From positions 1,116,001 to 1,180,000 of the forward strand of contig OZ255629.1 in the NCBI GenBank assembly GCA_965276785.1: a stretch of DNA of 64,000 bases, written 5' to 3'. Below are positions 27,061-35,877 of the stretch, piece after piece. Position 1 is the stretch's first letter. The number at the start of each line of letters is the position of its first letter. The notes beneath the pieces were generated by a model. It saw only the letters and a program-made list of their open reading frames with translations. It made no database searches and was not told where the DNA came from. Origin of the DNA: LMUY01 sp965276785 (GTDB lineage Bacteria > Pseudomonadota > Alphaproteobacteria > Acetobacterales > Acetobacteraceae). Position numbers and translations under genes: made by a program.

Positions 27061-27809
27061 TGGCGCAGGATGTGCGGTGGGGCGTCTCTAGCGCGTCCCC
27101 GAAGCGCAGCGCGATGGCCGCACGCCTGGCAGACTTGGCGCCGCTTTCCATTGCCGAGCTTCGGTTGTTGGAGACGATGGCCGATGCTGCGCGAAGCTTG
27201 CCCGCCCGCGTCGAATTGATGTCGGTTGGCGCTGTGCAGCCGCCCCAGCTTCTGGTGTCAGGCTGGGCCTGTTACCATCGGCTGCTGGGCGACGGCCGGC
27301 GGCAGATCGTGAGTTTCGTGCTACCCGGCGATACGATCGGCTCCATCCTTAACTCCGGCCTGCCGCCGGGCTGTTCCGTGGCGTCGCTCACCTCCGTCGC
27401 TGTCACCGATGCGCATCCCCTTATCGCTGCAGCGGAGAACCAGCCGGACCATCCCGGGCTCCCGCATCTCATCCGCGTCATGGCCGCGCGCGAAGAACAA
27501 GGCTTGCGCGACCAGATCGTTCGGCTGGGACGGCAGACCGCCTACGAGCGAATGGTCCACCTGATCCTAGATTTCCGCGATCGGCTGATGGCCGCCGAAC
27601 TCTGCGACCGCAATTCCTTCACTCTGCCTCTCACCCAGGAGACGTTGGCGGATGCGCTAGGCCTGAGCGTGGTGCACGTGAACCGCACGCTGCAGCAAAT
27701 CCGGCGCGATGGCCTGCTCGAATTGCGCGGCGGCGTGATTACCCTGCTGGAGCCGGAGCGGATGGCGCTGACCGCCGATTGGCGCGCGCCCGCCCGCGCG
27801 CGCAGATAA
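27060..27809 (+). CDS. Crp/Fnr family transcriptional regulator
   Basis: A 249-residue regulator. An N-terminal cyclic-nucleotide-binding-like beta barrel (LLVSGWACYHRLLGDGRRQIVSFVLPGDTIG) is followed by the dimer helix and a C-terminal winged helix-turn-helix (LTQETLADALGLSVVHVNRTLQQIRRDGL). No cysteine cluster typical of Fnr iron-sulfur sensing is seen. Its ATG overlaps the stop of the sensor kinase (TGATG), so the two are co-translated. This suggests it is the output of, or is regulated with, that kinase, although it has no receiver domain. Confidence 0.92.
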   Translation: MAQDVRWGVSSASPKRSAMAARLADLAPLSIAELRLLETMADAARSLPARVELMSVGAVQPPQLLVSGWACYHRLLGDGRRQIVSFVLPGDTIGSILNSGLPPGCSVASLTSVAVTDAHPLIAAAENQPDHPGLPHLIRVMAAREEQGLRDQIVRLGRQTAYERMVHLILDFRDRLMAAELCDRNSFTLPLTQETLADALGLSVVHVNRTLQQIRRDGLLELRGGVITLLEPERMALTADWRAPARARR

Positions 27810-27817
27810 GCACGGCC

Positions 27818-28255
27818 GTGGCTGTCGAAGTGGCAAAGCCTCTGTTGGGCAACGCATCACTATCACCCCCGGACTCGAACCGGGCATCTCCCGTGCCGCT
27901 CGCTATCCGGGTGCGCCGGGCTTCCCGCCGCTTGGAGGTCGACTTCGCGGGCGACGTGACGTTCCATCTTGCCGCCGAATACCTCCGGGTGGAGAGCCCG
28001 AGTGCGGAGGTGCAAGGCCATTCGCCGTCGGAACGGGTCACAGTCGCAGGCAAGCAGGACATCGCGATCCGCGCCGTGGAACCGATCGGCCATTACGCCA
28101 TCCGAATCCAATTCGACGATGGTCACGATACTGGAATTTACACCTGGGCCTATCTCTACACCCTCGGGCAGGAACACGCCGCGCGCTGGCAGGCTTACTT
28201 GCAGGCGCTGGCGGTCAAGGGCCTCAGCCGGGCGGCAACACCCGCAAGGCGGTAA
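27818..28255 (+). CDS. DUF971 family protein
   Basis: A 145-residue protein whose core matches DUF971: EYLRVESPSAEVQGHSP, then VEPIGHYAIRIQFDDGHDTGIYTWAYLYTLG and a trailing W-x3-L. DUF971 is also the N-terminal domain of gamma-butyrobetaine hydroxylase. Stand-alone copies occur near Fe-S and Mrp genes, but their function is not settled. The start is uncertain: GTG 27818 is used and GTG 27893, at the start of the domain, is an alternative; neither has a clear ribosome site. The gene runs 32 bp into the convergent L,D-transpeptidase gene. Confidence 0.82.
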   Translation: MAVEVAKPLLGNASLSPPDSNRASPVPLAIRVRRASRRLEVDFAGDVTFHLAAEYLRVESPSAEVQGHSPSERVTVAGKQDIAIRAVEPIGHYAIRIQFDDGHDTGIYTWAYLYTLGQEHAARWQAYLQALAVKGLSRAATPARR

Positions 28256-28721
28256 GCCCGGCGGCAAACAAGGCGCGCAAGTCCGGCGCGGCCAGCGCCA
28301 CGCACCCCAGCGTCGGGCTGTAGTCCGGCCGGGCGACATGGAGAAAGATGGCGGACCCGCGCTCGGGCACGACGGGCGCATCATTCCAGCCTAATACGCC
28401 CACCAGGTCATAAACCTCGTCCGGCCGCCAGAGGCGTTCGTGCCGCCCAGAATAGGGCAACCGGACCGCGCGGTTATAACGCGGATCGTGCGGATCGTCG
28501 CACCAGCCATCGTCGGGCGCCATCGGCTCCACTGCGGCAGCGGTCGCCGGGGCGGCCACCCGGTCCGCACGATACAGCACTCGGCGCAACACCAGCCGGC
28601 CGGCCGGTGTTGCGCCATCGCCCTCCCGTTTATCCACCCGCACGCCGCCTCGGCCCAGCGCGCAGCGCCACTGCGCGCCCGCGAGCCGAAGAACTCCATC
28701 CGAACCGACCATCGCTTCCAT
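28224..28721 (-). CDS. L,D-transpeptidase family (YkuD-type catalytic domain) protein
   Basis: A 165-residue protein with the YkuD signature: histidine in AIFLHVARPDYSPT, then the nucleophile in L-G-C-V-A-L. The front half has KREGDGATPAGRL, the substrate loop typical of this subgroup. The family forms meso-DAP crosslinks or attaches proteins to peptidoglycan. There is no clear signal peptide at ATG 28721, so export is unproven. This short form without leader is common in Rhodospirillales. It is convergent with the DUF971 gene and divergent from the ABC ATPase gene. Confidence 0.88.
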   Translation of the reverse strand: MEAMVGSDGVLRLAGAQWRCALGRGGVRVDKREGDGATPAGRLVLRRVLYRADRVAAPATAAAVEPMAPDDGWCDDPHDPRYNRAVRLPYSGRHERLWRPDEVYDLVGVLGWNDAPVVPERGSAIFLHVARPDYSPTLGCVALAAPDLRALFAAGLTALRVLPPG

Positions 28722-28776
28722 CGCGGCGTCCTATTGTATAGACCGGTGAGAGTTGTTCGGGGACACAGCTGACACA

Positions 28777-29750
<974 letters not shown>

Positions 29751-29754
<4 letters not shown>

Positions 29755-30701
29755 CCCGCTTCATCCTGCAGCGCAGCCTTCAGGCGCTCATCGTGCTGCT
29801 GGTGATGTCCTTCGTCATCTACAGCCTGATCGGCCTGATGCCCGGCGACCCGATCGACGTCATGATCGCGTCCGACCCGGGCGCCACGCCGGAAGTGGTC
29901 GCGCATCTGCGAGCCATCTATGGCCTCGATCAGCCGATTACACTGCGTTATTGGCACTGGCTGGTGGCAGCGCTGCAGGGCGATTTCGGCTTCTCCCGCA
30001 CCCATGCGCAACCGGTGTTGCAAGTGTTGCTCCCGGCGCTGCTGCAGACTTGCAAGCTGATGATCGCAGCGTTCGTGCTCTCGGTCGCCCTCGCCTTCGT
30101 GCTCGGCGTGGTGGCCGCGATGCGCCCGGGCGGCGTGGCCGACAGTGTCGTCAGCTTGTTCGCCTTCGCCGGCATTTCGGTGCCGGTGTTCTGGCTGGCG
30201 TTGGTAATGATCCTGGTGTTCGCCGTCCGCCTGCATTGGCTGCCCGCCAGCGGCATCAGCACAGTCGGCAATGGCGACGTCACCGACCAGTTCCGCCACC
30301 TTGTCATGCCCGTCACCACCCTTGCTTTGGCCAGCACCGGGCAGTTCACCCGCTTCGTTCGCGCCTCCATGATCGAGACCATGCGCATGGACCATGTCCG
30401 CACCGCCCGCGCCAAAGGGGCCGGGGAGGTGCGCATCGTCACCGTCCATGCGCTGCGCAACGCGCTGATTCCGGTGGTGACGGTAATGGCGCTGAGCTTC
30501 GGCTCCCTGTTCAGCGGCGCGCTGATTACCGAGACCATGTTCGCCCAACCCGGCATGGGCAAAATGATCTACGACGCCATCCTCGGCAACGACTTCAACC
30601 TGGCGCTCACCGGCCTGCTGTTCGCCACCCTGGTGACTTTGCTCAGCAACCTGCTGGCCGACCTGGCCTATGCCTGGCTCGATCCCAGGATCGCATTGTG
30701 A
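29751..30701 (+). CDS. ABC transporter permease, DppB type
   Basis: A 316-residue membrane protein starting MTRFILQRSLQALIVLLVMSF, with the DppB-type first helix, followed by GDPIDVMI and about five more membrane spans. The permease coupling loop is ARAKGAGEVRIVTVHALRNALIPV, and FAQPGMGKMIYDAI follows. It forms one half of the inner-membrane channel with the next gene product. It is translationally coupled to the ATPase gene (ATGA overlap). Confidence 0.92.
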
Positions 30702-30708
30702 TCGCGCT

Positions 30709-31650
30709 ATGAGCCCCGAGGGCAGCTTCGCGCCGATAGCGCCGGCCGCCGAACGCGCGGTCTCGCCTTGGATGCTGCGCTGGCGGCGGTTCCGCCGGCA
30801 TCGCACCGGCATGGCGAGCCTGGCGATTGTTCTCCTGCTGCTGCTGTTCGTGGGCGCCGCCTGGCCCGCCGCGCATTGGCTTGGCGTCGACCCCTACCAG
30901 ACCGACCTGCTTTCCCAATATGGCCCGCCCTCGCCCGGCCACCCGCTCGGCACCGACGAAGCCGGCCGCGACGAGTTGGTGCGTCTGATGCTGGGCGGCC
31001 AGATTTCGCTGCTGGTGGGGGTGCTCGCTACGGCCGTAGGCAGCATGATCGGTCTGTTCATCGGCATCGTCGCTGGCTATTTCGGCGGCCGCACCGATGC
31101 GCTGCTGATGCGCTTCACCGATGGCGTGATCGCGTTGCCGCTGTTGCCGCTGCTGATCGTGCTAGGTGCGCTGGACCTCACCAAGCTGGGTTTTTCCGCC
31201 GAATTCGCCCATTCCGGCGCCGCCGGGTTCTGGCGCGTGGTGGTCATCATCGCCCTAGTGGACTGGACCAGCATCGCCCGGCTCACCCGCGCAGCAACCC
31301 TGGCGCTGCGAGAGCGCGACTACGTCCGCTCCGCCCGGGCCAGCGGCGGCGGGGCCGCGTACGTGATGGGCGCCCATATCCTGCCCAATGTCGCCACCCC
31401 GCTGATCGTTGCGGTAACGCTCACGGTGGGCCGCGTCATCCTGTTCGAGAGCGTGTTGTCGTTCCTGGGCTTCGGCATCGTGGCGCCGATGCCCTCGTGG
31501 GGCAACATGCTCAACAACGCGCAGGACCTGGTCACCACCGACCCGGCGATTGCGATCTATCCCGGCCTGCTGATTTTTCTCACCGTCATCGCGGTGAATT
31601 TCCTGGGCGACGGTCTACAACACGCGTTTGATCCCAGGAGCGAGCGATAG
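30709..31650 (+). CDS. ABC transporter permease, DppC type
   Basis: A 313-residue DppC-like permease. An N-terminal cytoplasmic tail precedes the first span (MASLAIVLLLLLFVGAAWP). It has the typical HPLGTDEAGRDELVRLMLGG and coupling loop RSARASGGGAAYVMGAHILPNVATP, and ends FLGDGLQHAFDPR. It pairs with the upstream DppB-type permease. ATG 30709 lies 7 bp after that gene's stop. The substrate is probably peptides or a similar small molecule and cannot be specified. Confidence 0.92.
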   Translation: MSPEGSFAPIAPAAERAVSPWMLRWRRFRRHRTGMASLAIVLLLLLFVGAAWPAAHWLGVDPYQTDLLSQYGPPSPGHPLGTDEAGRDELVRLMLGGQISLLVGVLATAVGSMIGLFIGIVAGYFGGRTDALLMRFTDGVIALPLLPLLIVLGALDLTKLGFSAEFAHSGAAGFWRVVVIIALVDWTSIARLTRAATLALRERDYVRSARASGGGAAYVMGAHILPNVATPLIVAVTLTVGRVILFESVLSFLGFGIVAPMPSWGNMLNNAQDLVTTDPAIAIYPGLLIFLTVIAVNFLGDGLQHAFDPRSER

Positions 31651-31663
31651 GGGGTGAGTAGGG

Positions 31664-32017
31664 GTGCGTACGGTGCGTCGCCGGACCATACTCGGTGGAG
31701 CAGCGGCGCTCGGGGCTGCTGGAATGCCGCTCGGCCCTGCCGCGGCAATCGTGCGCTGGTATGTCGGGGAGGATCAGGGCCGTACCGACCCGTTCGTCAC
31801 CTGGACGATGGAAGTGATGCAGGCGCGGTTCGCTCTTCGCGTGCGCCCCACCCATCAGCGCGAGCAGGCCGACCTGGTGACCGTGGTGCGCAACGCGAAC
31901 AACGGCATGGGTTGGCATGGTGCTATCGTCACGGTTGCAGACGGCGCCGCTAACCCAGCGGGCGCCCGCCGATTGGCCGCGTTCCTGTCGGCGGCGACCG
32001 CTCCGGCTCCCCGCTAG
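31664..32017 (+). CDS. small exported protein with Tat-like leader, unknown function
   Basis: A 117-residue protein that I do not recognise. The N-terminus RRRTILGGAAALGAAG resembles a twin-arginine signal followed by GPAAA, so it may be exported folded. The mature part is about 85 residues (VRWYVGEDQGRTD..., ending in an alanine-rich helix). It follows the permease gene by 13 bp, so it is probably in the same operon. It is far too small to be the missing substrate-binding protein. GTG 31664 is used; GTG 31673 is possible. The gene overlaps the convergent thioesterase by 4 bp. Confidence 0.6.
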   Translation: MRTVRRRTILGGAAALGAAGMPLGPAAAIVRWYVGEDQGRTDPFVTWTMEVMQARFALRVRPTHQREQADLVTVVRNANNGMGWHGAIVTVADGAANPAGARRLAAFLSAATAPAPR

Positions 32018-32439
32018 CCGCTCACCGGCAGCATCCAGGTGGCCGAGGCCGTGGCGCAGAGCCGCCCGGTCGCGTCCGCCAGGCGCGATTCCATAAAGTT
32101 GATGCTCCGCCCGCGCCGCACGAACGCGCCAGTGCAGACGGCGCGGCCCTGCTGAACCGGCCGCAGATACTGCACCTTCATCTCCAACGTCGCGCCCGCG
32201 CCAACCGCGTGATGGAGCAGATGGCCCATGGAGATATCGAGCACCGTGCCGATGATCCCGCCATGCAGCGTGCCCTGCGGGTTATACATCCAGTCGGCGA
32301 CCTCGAACGCGACGGTGCAGGTGTCGCCAGGATAGTCGATGGCCAGCCCCAGCAGCCGGGCAAGGAAGAAGCTGCCGAACCCCGGCGAATGGCTCGCCAG
32401 CGCCTGGGAGAACGCAGCCTGTGCCTGCGCCTCGTTCAC
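32014..32439 (-). CDS. PaaI family hotdog-fold thioesterase
   Basis: A 141-residue hotdog protein. The central helix signature TLHGGIIGTVLDISMGHLLHHAVG and the strand TLEMKVQYLRPVQQGR fit the PaaI/YdiI acyl-CoA thioesterase group. The aspartate of LDIS is the likely general base. It starts at GTG 32439, overlapping the SDR gene stop (GTGA), and is the last of five overlapping minus-strand genes. The likely role is hydrolysis of an acyl- or aryl-CoA; the substrate is not defined. Confidence 0.88.
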   Translation of the reverse strand: MNEAQAQAAFSQALASHSPGFGSFFLARLLGLAIDYPGDTCTVAFEVADWMYNPQGTLHGGIIGTVLDISMGHLLHHAVGAGATLEMKVQYLRPVQQGRAVCTGAFVRRGRSINFMESRLADATGRLCATASATWMLPVSG

Positions 32440-33173
32440 TTGCCGCCGTCCACGCTCAGCGTCTGCCCGGTGATCCAGCCGGCTTCGTCGCTGACCAGGA
32501 ACAACACCGCATGGGCAATGTCGTCCGGCGAGCCGAGCCGGCGCATGGCAATCCGCTCCAGCAACCGCCGCTGGCCCTCAGGCCCGTAGGACTGCCATTG
32601 CCGCTCCGAACTGGGGTTCGACCGGATGAAGCCCGGCGCCACGCTGTTGACGGTAATGCCGTGGGGTCCGAGTTCATGGGCGAGCTGCCGCGTGAGCCCG
32701 ATCTCGCCGGCTTTGGCGGCGGCATAGGCTTGGATCCCGGTCAGGCTAACGCCAAGGCCCGCTCCACTCGAAATGGTGACAATACGCCCCCATCCGGCCG
32801 CCTTCATTGCCGGGATCACCGCCTGGCTCATCAGGAATGCCCCGGTGAGGTTCACCGCCAGAACCGCCTGCCACTGCGCCGGCGTCACCGCCTCCGCGGG
32901 CTGCCCCACTTGGCCGCACACGCCGCCAGCGCTGTGCACCAGGATGCCCGCGGGGCCGAACCCGGTCAGCGTGGCGGCAATCGCCGCGGCGTCCGTCACG
33001 TCCAACTCCGCGGTCCTAATCCCGTCCACGCGCAACGGGGCCAACCCGGCAGCATCCAAGTCGACCGCCAGAACTCGGGCACCACACTCGGCCAAGCGGG
33101 TGGCGATGGCACGCCCGATGCCCTGTGCGGCGCCCGTAACGACCGCGGCGCGGCCTGCGAGTGCCACTTGCAT
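32436..33173 (-). CDS. SDR family oxidoreductase
   Basis: A 245-residue classical SDR with V-T-G-A-A-Q-G-I-G for cofactor binding, HSAGG in place of NNAG, VTISSGAG, and Y-A-A-A-K as the catalytic pair, ending ITGQTLSVDGG. The open frame extends far upstream inside rnd, but ATG 33173 overlaps the rnd stop (TGATG) and begins right at the fold. Its neighbour is a CoA thioesterase gene, so an acyl-CoA or fatty-acid-like substrate is possible (inference). Confidence 0.88.
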   Translation of the reverse strand: MQVALAGRAAVVTGAAQGIGRAIATRLAECGARVLAVDLDAAGLAPLRVDGIRTAELDVTDAAAIAATLTGFGPAGILVHSAGGVCGQVGQPAEAVTPAQWQAVLAVNLTGAFLMSQAVIPAMKAAGWGRIVTISSGAGLGVSLTGIQAYAAAKAGEIGLTRQLAHELGPHGITVNSVAPGFIRSNPSSERQWQSYGPEGQRRLLERIAMRRLGSPDDIAHAVLFLVSDEAGWITGQTLSVDGGK

Positions 33174-33826
33174 CAATGCGAGAAGATATCCGGCATCTCG
33201 TAGCCGAGCGCGTCCAACCGGGTACGGGCGGGAAGGAACGCGAAACAGGCTTCCGCCAACTCCAACCGGTCCTCCCGCCGCAGCAGCGCCTCGAGCTTGG
33301 CCCAAAGCGCGTGCAAGTGCAGCACGTCCGACGCCGCATAGGCGAGCTGCTCCGGCGCCAACTCGGGCGCGCCCCAATCCGAGGTTTGCTGCTGCTTGTT
33401 GATCTCCACGCCCAGCAACTCGCGGCACAGGTCGCGCAGGCCATGCCGGTCGGTAAAGGTGCGGACCAGCTTGGCGGCGATCTTGGTGCAGCGCACCGGC
33501 GCCACGGTGATGCCGAGGGTGTATTGCAGGATGCCGACATCGAAGCGGGCGAAATGCATCAGCTTCACCACCGCCGGGTCCGCCAGCAAGCGCTTGAGGT
33601 TGGGGCAATCCGCCCCGGTGCCGCCCAGCGACGGCGGCACGATCTGCACCAGGTGGGCGACGCCATCACCCGCCGAGAGCTGCACCAGGCACAGCCGGTC
33701 GCGATGCCAGTTCAGGCCCATGGTCTCGGTATCGACCGCCACCGCCGAACCGAGGTCGATGTCCGCCGGCAGGTCCCCCTGATGCAGGTGGATGGTCGCG
33801 TTGGGGGTGAATTGTGTGGTGGTCAT
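33173..33826 (-). CDS. rnd: ribonuclease D family 3'-5' exonuclease
   Basis: A 217-residue DEDDy exonuclease: A-V-D-T-E-T-M-G-L (first Asp and Glu), MHFARFDVGIL (second Asp) and Y-A-A-S-D (Tyr and last Asp). It contains the catalytic domain only. The HRDC domains of E. coli RNase D are missing, as in the short alphaproteobacterial form. It trims RNA 3' ends. The start ATG 33826 overlaps the hicB stop (ATGA), so it is translationally coupled to the toxin-antitoxin pair. Confidence 0.9.
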   Translation of the reverse strand: MTTTQFTPNATIHLHQGDLPADIDLGSAVAVDTETMGLNWHRDRLCLVQLSAGDGVAHLVQIVPPSLGGTGADCPNLKRLLADPAVVKLMHFARFDVGILQYTLGITVAPVRCTKIAAKLVRTFTDRHGLRDLCRELLGVEINKQQQTSDWGAPELAPEQLAYAASDVLHLHALWAKLEALLRREDRLELAEACFAFLPARTRLDALGYEMPDIFSH

Positions 33827-34176
33827 ACGCGATGGTGCGCCAGGTCGGTCTCGGCCTCCCGGTGCAGCGCTTCCTCCGCCCACTGGTTCAGGCTCATGCC
33901 CCGCAGCTGTGCCGCAAGGGCTGCCTTGGCATGGATTTCAGGTTCCACGCGGAACATGACCTTACCGGAGAATGGTTTGTCCGGCGACTTCCCTGCGCTG
34001 CGGCACGCGTCCAGGTAGTCATCGACGGCCTCACGGAAAGCATCCTCGATCTCCTGCACCGTCTCACCATGGAAGCCCACCACATCGTTAATGGCGGCAA
34101 TGTGGCCAACGAACACCCGGTCCTCGCCGTCGAACTCCACCCGGGCCGAGTAGCCCTTATGTGTCAACACGTTCAT
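33823..34176 (-). CDS. hicB: HicB-type antitoxin
   Basis: A 117-residue HicB family protein. The N-terminal part has YSARVEFDGEDRVFVGHIAAINDVVGFHGETVQEIEDAF, the partial RNase-H-like fold. The C-terminal part is a ribbon-helix-helix DNA-binding segment (FRVEPEIHAKAALAAQ...SLNQWAEEAL). It neutralises the HicA interferase and represses its own promoter. It overlaps hicA upstream and rnd downstream, each by an ATGA. Confidence 0.9.
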   Translation of the reverse strand: MNVLTHKGYSARVEFDGEDRVFVGHIAAINDVVGFHGETVQEIEDAFREAVDDYLDACRSAGKSPDKPFSGKVMFRVEPEIHAKAALAAQLRGMSLNQWAEEALHREAETDLAHHRV

Positions 34177-34427
34177 GGCACCACCCCGATCTTGGTGAGA
34201 AACTCGCGTGCGTCGCGCACCTGATAGCGCTTGGCTTCTTTAGCCGGATACGGTCGATGGAAGCTGGCGATCAACCCCTTGCAAACAGACCGGACCCGCG
34301 ACCCACGCCCCTCGATCAGCTCGCAGCCCGCGGAGACGAGCAGGCTTTCTATCGCAGCCCACTCGATGGTAGCGGACGCTGGTTCCGTGAACACTGCGGC
34401 CAACGTCTTGGCTTGCTTGCTATTCAC
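34173..34427 (-). CDS. hicA: HicA-type mRNA interferase toxin
   Basis: An 84-residue HicA family protein. The dsRBD-like fold has WAAIESLLVSAGCELIEGRGSRVRSV, then the segment with the catalytic histidine in A-S-F-H-R-P-Y-P, and ends KEAKRYQVRDAREFLTKIGV. It would cleave mRNA when free of HicB. It is the first gene behind tRNA-Leu on the same strand, with short direct repeats in the 95-bp gap. The fold is complete and I see no disruption. Confidence 0.88.
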   Translation of the reverse strand: MNSKQAKTLAAVFTEPASATIEWAAIESLLVSAGCELIEGRGSRVRSVCKGLIASFHRPYPAKEAKRYQVRDAREFLTKIGVVP

Positions 34428-34457
34428 GACGCGATCCTACCCATGACACAAGCCACA

Positions 34458-34482
34458 TGCAAGCACAAAATGCTAGCACAAA
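34458..34482 (-). promoter_or_regulatory. tandem 12-bp repeats upstream of hicA, candidate HicB operator
   Basis: Two copies, TGCAAGCACAAA (34458-34469) and TGCTAGCACAAA (34471-34482), match at 11 of 12 positions with a 13-bp period. Each starts with a full or near palindrome (TGCTAGCA). They lie 31-55 bp before the hicA ATG, where an autoregulatory operator is expected. Binding by HicB is inference. Confidence 0.4.
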
Positions 34483-34522
34483 GTGTCCCAGGATCGATCG
34501 TGACGGAAACAAGCTGTTGCGT

Positions 34523-34609
34523 TGGTGCCCAGGAAAAGACTCGAACTTTCACGTCCTTGCGGACACAGGTACCTGAAACCTGCGCGTCTACCAATTCCGC
34601 CACCTGGGC
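34523..34609 (-). tRNA. tRNA-Leu (anticodon CAG)
   Basis: An 87-base tRNA gene on the minus strand. The acceptor stem GCCCAGG pairs with CCTGGGC, followed by discriminator A and an encoded CCA. The D arm has GGCGGAATTGGTAGACGC, the anticodon stem CAGGT/ACCTG encloses TTCAGGT (anticodon CAG), a long leucine-type variable arm follows, and the T arm has GTTCGAGTC. It reads CUG, the main leucine codon in this GC-rich genome. It lies upstream of hicA on the same strand. Confidence 0.97.
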
Positions 34610-34742
34610 ATGCACGCGGCGTGCGGTGGAGCGGCGGTGTAGCGACCCGGCCCCAGGGCGTCAATGGCTCGATCATCGGACCGTTCGCTTGAGCCTGGCC
34701 GCTTCGCCACATATCCAGAGAGTAAAACATGAAGGGTAAGTG

Positions 34743-35708
34743 ATGGCCCAGGCGGCAATAAGTGAAACGATGGTGGCGGCCGTGTTCGGCGGCTCGGGCT
34801 TTCTCGGGCGCTACGTGGTGCAGCGCCTGGCCGCGCTGGGCTATGTCACCCGCGTGATCGGCCGCAACCCGGCGGCGGCCGGCGAGCTGCGGCCGATGGG
34901 GCGCGTCGGGCAGATCGTGCCGCTCTATGCCTCCCTCGGGCACGAAGCGACCATCGCCCGCGCGGTGGCAGGCGCCTCGCTGGTGGTGAACCTGATCGGC
35001 ATCTTGGCCGAGCGCCGTCCGGGCGACTTCGCGCGGATCCAGGTGGACGGGGCGCGGCGCATCGCCACCGCGGCGGCCGCCGCCGGGGCCACGCGGATGG
35101 TGCAGGTCTCCGCCATCGGCGCCGACCCAGCCAGCCCAAGCGTCTACGGCCGCACCAAGGCCGAGGGCGAGGCTGCGGTGCTGCAAGCCATGCCGCAGGC
35201 CACGATCGTGCGCCCGTCGCTGGTGTTCGGCGCGGAGGACAAGTTCTTCAACCGGTTCGCCGCCGTGGCGCAGTACCTCCCGTTCATGCCGGTGATCGCC
35301 GGCGACACCAGGATGCAGCCGGTCTATGTCGGGGATGTCGCCGACGCGGTCCTGCTCGGCCTCACCGACCCGGTGACGGCAGGCAAGACCTACGAGCTCG
35401 GCGGACCGAAAGTCTGGACGTTCCGCGAGATCCTTGCCTTTATTCTGCGCGAGACGCACCGGCGGCGCTGGCTGGTGAACATCCCAACGGGGATCGCGCG
35501 CGCCCAAGCGGGGGTGGCGGAGCGCTTGCCGGGCAAACCGTTCACGCGCGATCAACTGCTGCTGTTATCCCGCGACAACGTGGTAGCGCCGGGCCAGCCA
35601 GGCCTGCCGGAGCTTGGCATCGCTCCGACGCCGGTCGAGTTGGTGGTGCCGGAATACCTGGTCCGCTACCGGCCGGGTGGGGGCAAGCTGGAGCGGCTCC
35701 CGAGCTGA
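34743..35708 (+). CDS. NDUFA9-like NAD(P)-binding protein (atypical SDR)
   Basis: A 321-residue atypical SDR with V-F-G-G-S-G-F-L-G-R near the N-terminus, NLIGILAERRPGDFARIQVDG, VQVSAIGADP and SPSVYGRTKAEGE. This is the pattern of complex I NDUFA9 subunit homologues in alphaproteobacteria, which bind NAD(P)H and are linked to quinone or complex I function. ATG 34743 follows AAGGG; a GTG one codon upstream is possible. It stands alone between tRNA-Leu and gltD. Confidence 0.88.
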   Translation: MAQAAISETMVAAVFGGSGFLGRYVVQRLAALGYVTRVIGRNPAAAGELRPMGRVGQIVPLYASLGHEATIARAVAGASLVVNLIGILAERRPGDFARIQVDGARRIATAAAAAGATRMVQVSAIGADPASPSVYGRTKAEGEAAVLQAMPQATIVRPSLVFGAEDKFFNRFAAVAQYLPFMPVIAGDTRMQPVYVGDVADAVLLGLTDPVTAGKTYELGGPKVWTFREILAFILRETHRRRWLVNIPTGIARAQAGVAERLPGKPFTRDQLLLLSRDNVVAPGQPGLPELGIAPTPVELVVPEYLVRYRPGGGKLERLPS

Positions 35709-35877
35709 AGGTCCGTATCGGTCCTTTTTGACGGTTGTAGCACCGGATCGACGCTTCCGGCCATGGTCCTTCGCTGATTGCATGGCAGCCTAGCTGTCCC
35801 ATTCAGTGGTTTTGCCCTGTTCACAGCCGTTCTACAGCCGTATATGCGCCGGCATACCAATGAGAGGACCCGCGCGA

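Noticed and set aside
33174..33608. N-terminal extension of the SDR frame into rnd
   Set aside because: It overlaps rnd in another frame; the SDR fold begins exactly at ATG 33173, which is coupled to the rnd stop.
34729..34743. Four-codon frame MKGK whose stop overlaps the NDUFA9-like gene start
   Set aside because: Too short to separate from chance; no attenuator structure was seen.
35709..35740. Possible terminator after the NDUFA9-like gene (GGTCC...GGTCC then T-run)
   Set aside because: The two GGTCC copies are direct, not inverted, so they do not form a stem.
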